From NCBI GenBank assembly GCA_965279735.1, contig OZ257260.1, forward strand, positions 992,001-1,056,000: DNA of 64,000 nucleotides, written 5' to 3'. The DNA comes from CAIUGU01 sp965279735. Its GTDB lineage: Bacteria; Pseudomonadota; Gammaproteobacteria; Steroidobacterales; Steroidobacteraceae. Below are positions 59,088 to 64,000 of this stretch, piece by piece; position 1 is the stretch's first letter, and each line of letters starts with the position of its first letter. The notes beneath the pieces were generated by a model that was not told the origin of the DNA, did no database searches, and worked only from the letters and a program-made list of their open reading frames with translations. Made by a program: the position numbers and the translations under genes.

Positions 59088-59753
59088 ATGCTGGCGCTTC
59101 AACCCAACCAGTTGCGCAAGCGTGCCGAGGTCGTGTGCTACGTCCTCAGCCTCCTGCTCATTTTCTTCTACTGCATCGTGCGGGCCGCGGGGCAGAGCGC
59201 CTCGAGTGCCGACGTCACGAGTTTTGAACTCGCGCTGAACCGTGGCGCGCCGCCCGCTTATGACCCGCTGGCGAGTGAGGTGCAGACGGATTTTTCCAAT
59301 TGGTCAGACGCGCGCAAGCAGGCTTATGCGGCGCTCACCCAGGCAGGGCAGGTGGAGGAACCCATCGCGTTGCTGGAAGTGAACTCCGTGCAACTCAAGG
59401 TGCCGGTTTACGCGGATAGCAGCGAGAGCCACCTCAATCGTGGAGCGGGCGTCATCGACGGAATGGCGTTGCCCGGCAAGGGCGGCAACCTGGGCATTGC
59501 CGGTCATCGCGATGGCTTCTTCCGCGCACTGAAGGACGTCAAGGTCGGGGACGTGGTGGCCGTGCGCATGAAGGAGCGTAGCTATCGCTACCGGGTGTCC
59601 GCAGTGGCCGTTGTCGATGAGCACGACAATTCGCTGCTGCACGATTCCTTCGACCCGACGCTCACGCTGGTCACGTGCTACCCGTTTTATTACCAGGGCA
59701 ATGCGCCGCAACGCTATGTCGTGCAGGCAACTTTCGAGAGCTCTTATTTGTAG
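59088..59753 (+). CDS. Sortase (class D / Gram-negative type transpeptidase)
   Basis: A 221-residue sortase with an N-terminal membrane anchor (about residues 14-35, VVCYVLSLLLIFFYCIV). The catalytic domain has all three active-site residues: His140 in GIAGHRDGFFRAL, Cys197 in TLVTCYPFYY and Arg209 in NAPQRYVVQ. Sortases cut LPXTG-like signals after Thr and join the protein to an amine acceptor. They are typical of Gram-positives but a minority class exists in proteobacteria. The next gene, 56 bases downstream, encodes a protein with an MPKTG tail, its evident substrate. It should act on the outer face of the inner membrane. Confidence 0.92.
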   Translation: MLALQPNQLRKRAEVVCYVLSLLLIFFYCIVRAAGQSASSADVTSFELALNRGAPPAYDPLASEVQTDFSNWSDARKQAYAALTQAGQVEEPIALLEVNSVQLKVPVYADSSESHLNRGAGVIDGMALPGKGGNLGIAGHRDGFFRALKDVKVGDVVAVRMKERSYRYRVSAVAVVDEHDNSLLHDSFDPTLTLVTCYPFYYQGNAPQRYVVQATFESSYL

Positions 59754-59809
59754 TCGAAGATCGAGCCGTGTGGAGTCTAAAGAATCAACCAACCAGAGGG
59801 AGATGGATC

Positions 59810-60394
59810 ATGATCAAGAGAATTGTCATGTTGGGGCTGGCGATGACTGCCGGAATCTATGCGCTGCCGTCTTCAGGCCAGGGTGTGACCTGTGAAAATG
59901 CCGTGTTCAACGAACAGATCGTGACCCGCTTTCCGAATGTCCGGAAAGCCTGCCTTGCGATTGAAACGCAGAGCGGCGCCACGGTAGCGAAGGTCAAGGC
60001 ACGGCTGGTCCGCACGCAGCTCGGCAACCGGGCCGTCGTCCGCTTCGAGCATGCGGACGGTACGCGTACCAACCCCCAGACGATCGAAGTGTCGCCGGAT
60101 TTCCGCGTCATGGTAAACGGCCAGCCGACGCGGCTCGACCAGCTTGCGGTGGACCAGGACCTGACGGCCTACCTCAAAGTCGATGAGCCGGTGATTGCGT
60201 TGGCTCCGGCCGAGCCCACTACGCAGATCCGTTATGTAGCGCTGGTCTTGGAGCCGGCTCCGGCCCCTGCGGCCACGACCGCTGCCGTCATGCCGAAGAC
60301 GGGAACCCATCTGCCGGCGGTGTTGCTGGCCGGCATGGTGCTGGGTGCGGCCGGAATGGGATTGACGATGATGCGCAAGTCGCGCGCCGGATGA
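59810..60394 (+). CDS. Exported protein with LPXTG-like (MPKTG) C-terminal sorting signal
   Basis: A 194-residue protein with a signal peptide (about residues 1-24). Its mature domain has two Cys residues early on (TCENAVF and KACLAIE) and no recognised family. The C-terminus is a classic sortase signal: MPKTG at residues 161-165, a hydrophobic helix (LPAVLLAGMVLGAAGMGLTM) and the basic end MRKSRAG. A Pro/Ala-rich linker (about residues 145-158) precedes the motif. It follows the sortase gene directly and has a GAGGGAG ribosome-binding site. It is the only gene in the window with such a tail. Confidence 0.88.
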   Translation: MIKRIVMLGLAMTAGIYALPSSGQGVTCENAVFNEQIVTRFPNVRKACLAIETQSGATVAKVKARLVRTQLGNRAVVRFEHADGTRTNPQTIEVSPDFRVMVNGQPTRLDQLAVDQDLTAYLKVDEPVIALAPAEPTTQIRYVALVLEPAPAPAATTAAVMPKTGTHLPAVLLAGMVLGAAGMGLTMMRKSRAG

Positions 60395-60405
60395 TTCAAT
60401 TCTAC

Positions 60406-60435
60406 AAGCCAGGGACCAGGGACGGTTCCTGGCTT
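60406..60435 (+). other. Hairpin after the sortase substrate gene
   Basis: AAGCCAGGGA (60406-60415) pairs with TTCCTGGCTT (60426-60435), ten pairs with one G-T, loop of ten bases. There is no T-run, so it is more likely an mRNA-stabilising or processing element than a full terminator. Confidence 0.4.
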
Positions 60436-60458
60436 CTACCTGCATTCGGGGAGCGGCA

Positions 60459-61220
60459 ATGAGGCGAACGAACAGATTCATCATCGGACTGGCAGCTATG
60501 TTCGCCGGAATATTGCCGGTGACTGCTGCGGAGAATCCGGCCATCGATCCAGCGGCCATGGCGGCGTTGCAGAAAATGGGAACGTACCTGCGTACCCTCA
60601 CGGCCTTCCAGGTGGAAGCGGTGACCACCGACGAAGATGTCCTCGACGACGGCGCCAAGATCCAGTATTCGGGCACCACGAGCCTTCTGGCGAAGATGCC
60701 CGGAAAGCTGCGTGTCGAAGTGACCGACGATCGCCATGAGCGGCTGTATCTCTTCGATGGCAGGAACTTCACGCTGTTTGCGGAACGTCTGGGGTATTAC
60801 GCAACCGTGCCGGCGCCGGCCACCATCGTGCAGCTCGCTGATTCTCTCGATGCGAAATACGACTTCTCGGTGCCGCTCGAGGATCTCTTCCGCTGGGGCA
60901 CGGCCGCAGTTCCGGTCACCGACATCAAGGCTGCGCTCGTGGTCGGGCCGAGCGTGGTTGATGGAGTGACGTGCGAGCACTACGCGTTCCGCCAGGATGA
61001 CGTCGACTGGCAGGTGTGGATCCAGCTCGGCGACTATCCGCTCCCAAGGAAGCTCGTCATCACGACGAAGACCGACGAAGCCAGACCGCAACACACGGCG
61101 GTCTTCACCTGGAACCTCGCGCCGTCCTACAACGACGCCGCGTTTACCTTCGAACCAACGGCCGGAGCATTGCGGGTCGCGTTGCCCGGTGCAGCGGCCA
61201 GCCCGGCACAGGGGAAGTGA
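60459..61220 (+). CDS. DUF2092 exported protein
   Basis: A 253-residue protein with a signal peptide (about residues 1-24) and the DUF2092 pattern: MGTYLRTLTAFQVEAVTTDE, MPGKLRVEVTDDRHERLYLF and HYAFRQDDVDWQVWIQLGDYPLPRKL. The fold resembles LolA/LolB-type lipid-binding barrels, so binding of a lipid or lipoprotein is possible, as inference only. ATG has a GGGAGC site. It is followed by the Asn-rich protein gene with one base between stop and start. Confidence 0.83.
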   Translation: MRRTNRFIIGLAAMFAGILPVTAAENPAIDPAAMAALQKMGTYLRTLTAFQVEAVTTDEDVLDDGAKIQYSGTTSLLAKMPGKLRVEVTDDRHERLYLFDGRNFTLFAERLGYYATVPAPATIVQLADSLDAKYDFSVPLEDLFRWGTAAVPVTDIKAALVVGPSVVDGVTCEHYAFRQDDVDWQVWIQLGDYPLPRKLVITTKTDEARPQHTAVFTWNLAPSYNDAAFTFEPTAGALRVALPGAAASPAQGK

Positions 61221-61221
61221 C

Positions 61222-61710
61222 ATGAATACCCGTGTCAAGAGCGCGGTTGCTTTCGCCATCACGGCAGTGTTCGTGGCCGGATCGTTGTCTGTGGTGGATG
61301 CGGCCAATGTCCGCAGCAAGGGTCGCAGTACCGTCAGCGGCAACAAGAACGCCAACCGCAACACCAACGTGAACAGGAACAACAATTCCAACCGGAACGT
61401 CAACGTCAACAACAACAGCAACCGGAACATCAACGTCAACACCAATCGCAACGTGAACGTCGACGTGGATGTCAACCATCGTGGCGGCTACTACGGGGGT
61501 TGCTGCTATCACGAGTCCCATCCCGTAGCTGCGGTTGCCGGAGTAATACTGACCGCTGCGGTGATTGGCTCCATCGTGAACTCCCTGCCTCCGGATTGCG
61601 CAACGGTGGTGGTCAACGGCTTTGCCTACCAGCAATGCGGCAACACCTGGTACCAGCCGCAGATAGCCGGATCATCGACCACCTATGTTGTTGTCAATTC
61701 GCCGCGCTGA
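61222..61710 (+). CDS. Asn/Arg-repeat exported protein
   Basis: A 162-residue protein with a signal peptide (about residues 1-28) followed by a stretch of alternating Asn-Arg-Asn-x residues (about residues 41-86). A Gly/Tyr/Cys segment (RGGYYGGCCYHE), a hydrophobic helix (about residues 98-116) and a C-terminal part with two more Cys residues complete it. No function is recognised. Similar Asn-rich tails occur in the large secreted protein at 54.9 kb, so the two may share a biological setting. ATG 61222 directly follows the DUF2092 stop. Confidence 0.75.
   Translation: MNTRVKSAVAFAITAVFVAGSLSVVDAANVRSKGRSTVSGNKNANRNTNVNRNNNSNRNVNVNNNSNRNINVNTNRNVNVDVDVNHRGGYYGGCCYHESHPVAAVAGVILTAAVIGSIVNSLPPDCATVVVNGFAYQQCGNTWYQPQIAGSSTTYVVVNSPR
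61342..61482 (+). repeat. Short AAC-rich tandem repeats encoding Asn-rich tract
   Basis: Repeated units of the form AACxxCAAC / AACGTCAAC encode alternating Asn with Arg, Val, Thr or Ile. Copies are imperfect and vary in codon use. Such tracts can expand or contract by slippage, changing protein length in frame. Confidence 0.6.
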
Positions 61711-61714
61711 CGGG

Positions 61715-62653
61715 ATGGGCTACCCCAGGATCGCTCTCACTGTCATTCTGGTTGCCGCGGGAAGTGCACGGGCCGATGGAGTTGTCGATGCCGTCGTGCG
61801 TCGATTCGCGGACAGCAATTTCGAATTCCTGCGGGCGCAGAGCAACGCTCCCTTCTTCCCCCTTGCCTGGGCGACGGTGACGGGCTACGAAGAAGGTGCG
61901 TTCTCCGCGCCGGACGGCAATCTGACCACAGCGAAGTTCCAGCAGTCTTCCATTGCGGAAGGCTTCTTTCTCCCGCTACCGGCCGGCAAGCGCGACGCAT
62001 TTGTCGTCGGCGAGTGGGCCAGCAAGACGCGATTCGATCTCAAGGGATCGGGTGCGAAAGACCTCGACGTGTTCAGCGTGTCTGTTCCAGTGGGGTGGAT
62101 CAGGCAGTCTTCGCCCGCCTGGCAACTCGCGGCATTCGTTGCGCCGCTCGGCCACACTACTCACGAAGATGGCTGGTATTGGGAAACGCTCGGCGGAATT
62201 TTTGCACGGCATACCACCAGCGATCGCCTGGCATGGGTGTTCGGTGCCTATTTCGATGTCGCACCGCTCGAGGATTTCTACACACCGTACCTGGGCGCGA
62301 CCTACGTCGTCGATGAGCGCTGGACGCTAAATGCCATCATGCCCTGGCCGAGCGTCATCTATGCCCCCGGCAAGGATGTGTTCTTCCGTCTCGGGGTTGC
62401 GCCCTCCGGTACCTCGTGGTCGGTCGAGCCGGGCGTGGTCCGCCCCAGGATGAATTTCAGTGCGTGGAATCTCGGGCTCGCAGTGGAACGGCGCTTGACC
62501 GCAGGATTCTGGCTGGGCTTCGAAGCCGGTATTTCAGGCATTCGTGGACTGAGCATCGTCGGAGGCGACTTCCAGCCGCTCGAAACGAAACTCGACCGAA
62601 CGGGGTTTGCGCTGATCACGGTCAACTTCCGCCCGGACGGACCTGTCCGCTGA
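61715..62653 (+). CDS. Outer-membrane-type beta-barrel protein, unknown function
   Basis: A 312-residue protein with an N-terminal signal peptide (about residues 1-20, LTVILVAAGSARA) and a pattern of alternating hydrophobic residues typical of an outer-membrane barrel, ending in RTGFALITVNF near the C-terminus. It resembles DUF6268-like proteins but I am not certain of the family. It starts 5 bases after the Asn-rich gene and ends 5 bases before the Omp85-like gene, so it belongs to the same operon. Confidence 0.78.
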   Translation: MGYPRIALTVILVAAGSARADGVVDAVVRRFADSNFEFLRAQSNAPFFPLAWATVTGYEEGAFSAPDGNLTTAKFQQSSIAEGFFLPLPAGKRDAFVVGEWASKTRFDLKGSGAKDLDVFSVSVPVGWIRQSSPAWQLAAFVAPLGHTTHEDGWYWETLGGIFARHTTSDRLAWVFGAYFDVAPLEDFYTPYLGATYVVDERWTLNAIMPWPSVIYAPGKDVFFRLGVAPSGTSWSVEPGVVRPRMNFSAWNLGLAVERRLTAGFWLGFEAGISGIRGLSIVGGDFQPLETKLDRTGFALITVNFRPDGPVR

Positions 62654-62658
62654 TCGCC

Positions 62659-63852
62659 ATGCCATATTTCCTGCTACGTGCGGTGGCTTTCTGCTTCGGC
62701 CTCGCTGCCGTTTGTCCAGCGGGATTCGCGCAGTCGCAACGTCCTGCCGCTTCAAGCACGAGCACTCTTGCCGGAGATGCGCAGAGCAGCAGCACGCCGA
62801 CGTCGCTCGATCCCGCTCAGCCTTCCCCGTATGAGCCCGTTGCACAACCACCGGTCGGCAAGGGTGAATGGGTGCTGGCTCCAGTACCCAGCATCAGCCC
62901 CACACAGGGTGCGTCGCTGTCGCTCATCGCGCAGTACATCTTTCATCCGGCCGGGGCGCTGTCCTCGACGCCGCCATCGATTGTTGCGGGCGGCGTGTTC
63001 TATACCCAGGAGGAGAGCATGGGCGCGGTCGCAGCCTATGTCGGTCACCTGGTCGACGATCGCTGGCGACCGACGTTGCTCGGAGGGTGGGCGAAGATCA
63101 ACGTGGACTATTTCGGGATCGGCGAACTGCAGAGCGAACAACCGCTGGAGCTCGAACAGACCACGACCGCTGTAGTCAGCCAGTTGCTCCGGCGAGTTGC
63201 GGCAGGCTGGTATGTGGGAGGGCGGATATCCGCGATCGACATGCAGGTCCGCTTCGATGCCGAGCAACTGGCGCCCGGCCTTGTGATTCCGGATGCGGAA
63301 CGAAGGGCGCAGACGATCGCTGTTGGCCTTGCCGTGCAGGGCGATACACGCGACAACCAGTTCCAGCCCCGGCGTGGTTATTTCTTCAATACCAAGGTCG
63401 ATGTGTTCGACGCGGCATTCGGCAGCGACTTCGACTATTCACTTGTGCAGATTTCCCTCGATCACTTCCAGCCGCTTGGCCGCGCGGTGCTCGCATGGAG
63501 GGCGGCCGTCAAGTCTGCGCGCGGCGATGTGCCGTTCTGGGATCTCTCCAGCCTGGGGCAGGGCAATGACATCCGGGGATATGAAGCCGGACGCTATCGC
63601 GATCGCGATCTGTTTGCGACGCAGGTGGAATACCGGCGTCCTTGGAAGGGCCGGTGGGGTTGGGTGGCTTTCGCGGGGACGGCGCAGGTAGCGCCAGCGC
63701 TCGATGAACTTGAGTCCGCAAACTGGCGAACGGCGGGCGGTGTCGGGCTGCGGTTCCGCATCGCCGATGACAATCCACTCAACTTCCGCCTGGATGTCGC
63801 TACTGGAGAAGATGGTTCGGTGCTGTATCTTGGCGTAGGAGAGGCCTTCTGA
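62659..63852 (+). CDS. Omp85/BamA-like surface antigen-family protein
   Basis: A 397-residue protein with a signal peptide (about residues 1-24), a Pro/Ser-rich stretch (about residues 28-70) and a C-terminal barrel resembling the bacterial surface antigen (Omp85) domain (about residues 75-397). Diagnostic stretches are DTRDNQFQPRRGYFFNTKVD, GQGNDIRGYEAGRYRDR (the Omp85 RGY-type motif) and VATGEDGSVLYLGVGEAF at the end. There are no POTRA domains, so it is a short family member such as those linked to surface lipoproteins. ATG 62659 was chosen because the longer frame overlaps the upstream gene. Confidence 0.83.
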   Translation: MPYFLLRAVAFCFGLAAVCPAGFAQSQRPAASSTSTLAGDAQSSSTPTSLDPAQPSPYEPVAQPPVGKGEWVLAPVPSISPTQGASLSLIAQYIFHPAGALSSTPPSIVAGGVFYTQEESMGAVAAYVGHLVDDRWRPTLLGGWAKINVDYFGIGELQSEQPLELEQTTTAVVSQLLRRVAAGWYVGGRISAIDMQVRFDAEQLAPGLVIPDAERRAQTIAVGLAVQGDTRDNQFQPRRGYFFNTKVDVFDAAFGSDFDYSLVQISLDHFQPLGRAVLAWRAAVKSARGDVPFWDLSSLGQGNDIRGYEAGRYRDRDLFATQVEYRRPWKGRWGWVAFAGTAQVAPALDELESANWRTAGGVGLRFRIADDNPLNFRLDVATGEDGSVLYLGVGEAF

Positions 63853-63872
63853 ATGTTGCAAGGGAATGGACC

Positions 63873-64000
63873 ATGAATCCGATCGTACTGGCTGCCTTCA
63901 TTTCGGTAGCCTTGTTCATGGCGATGACGGGCGCGCAGTTGGCGGGACATCGCCTCGGCAGGCAACGGATCGCGGTGGATGGCGACAAGGCCAATTCCGG
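63873..64000 (+). CDS. Membrane protein, start only (cut by window end)
   Basis: The visible part begins MNPIVLAAFISVALFMAM and continues to the window end with a hydrophobic helix followed by GHRLGRQRI. It starts 20 bases after the Omp85-like gene, with AAGGGAATGG upstream. The beginning looks like DUF4239/bestrophin-like membrane proteins, but too little is present to be sure. Confidence 0.55.
   Translation, partial: MNPIVLAAFISVALFMAMTGAQLAGHRLGRQRIAVDGDKANS

Noticed and set aside
59088..60394. Contamination from a Gram-positive genome because of the sortase and PKTG protein
   Set aside because: Both genes are flanked by outer-membrane and lipoprotein genes with matching codon use, and sortases are known in some proteobacteria.

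Overview
This window comes from a GC-rich gammaproteobacterium. The key evidence is the gene order queG / nnr-tsaE-ami-mutL-miaA-hfq-hflX-hflK-hflC-yjeT-purA (33.2-45.8 kb), which matches the E. coli yjeS-yjeF-yjeE-amiB-mutL-miaA-hfq-hflXKC-yjeT-purA block. A pcnB-folK-panB-panC block lies next to it. A relative of the Nevskiales/Steroidobacterales is plausible, but that is inference only. Coding density is very high and many genes overlap by 1-13 bases.

Layout. (1) 0-4.3 kb: a nitroreductase, a small membrane protein, an AraC-GyrI regulator, two GNAT acetyltransferases and a DUF222-HNH endonuclease with a near-perfect LexA box just upstream of its start. (2) 4.5-12.3 kb: a membrane protein of unknown function followed 23 bases later by a 2,342-residue RTX protein. 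The RTX protein has an N-terminal lipase-like domain, several calcium-binding repeat blocks, one Ig-like domain and 243-bp tandem modules. (3) 12.3-13.1 kb: a YhhQ-type queuosine-precursor transporter. (4) 13.1-24.3 kb: a minus-strand operon purU-mgdABCD-gmaS-mgsABC encoding the N-methylglutamate route of methylamine oxidation, with a divergent XRE-cupin regulator. (5) 24.3-28.8 kb: two WrbA-type quinone reductases around a PheA/TfdB-type FAD monooxygenase, a LysR regulator and tRNA-Glu(CTC). (6) 28.8-45.8 kb: housekeeping blocks for RNA polyadenylation, folate, deoxynucleotide salvage, pantothenate, queuosine, NAD(P)HX repair, t6A and i6A tRNA modification, amidase, MutL, Hfq, HflXKC and PurA. 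(7) 45.8-51.2 kb: an Lhr-type helicase and a cyclophilin-type lipoprotein. (8) 51.3-64 kb: an envelope island. It has a histidine kinase with a periplasmic ABC-type binding domain, two response regulators, a large secreted repeat protein, a DUF4136 lipoprotein, a DUF481 protein, a sortase, a protein ending in an LPXTG-like (MPKTG) sorting signal, a DUF2092 protein, an Asn-rich exported protein, an outer-membrane-type protein, an Omp85-like protein and the start of another membrane protein.

The strongest candidate for something little described is region 8: a Gram-negative sortase directly followed by a single MPKTG-tailed partner. A shared GGYCCAATG-containing motif lies upstream of three island genes, next to a LuxR-type response regulator. 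The second is the SOS box on the DUF222-HNH gene. The methylamine operon is recognisable from known pathways, but its fusion to purU is informative. No CRISPR array, IS element, prophage or rRNA operon was seen.
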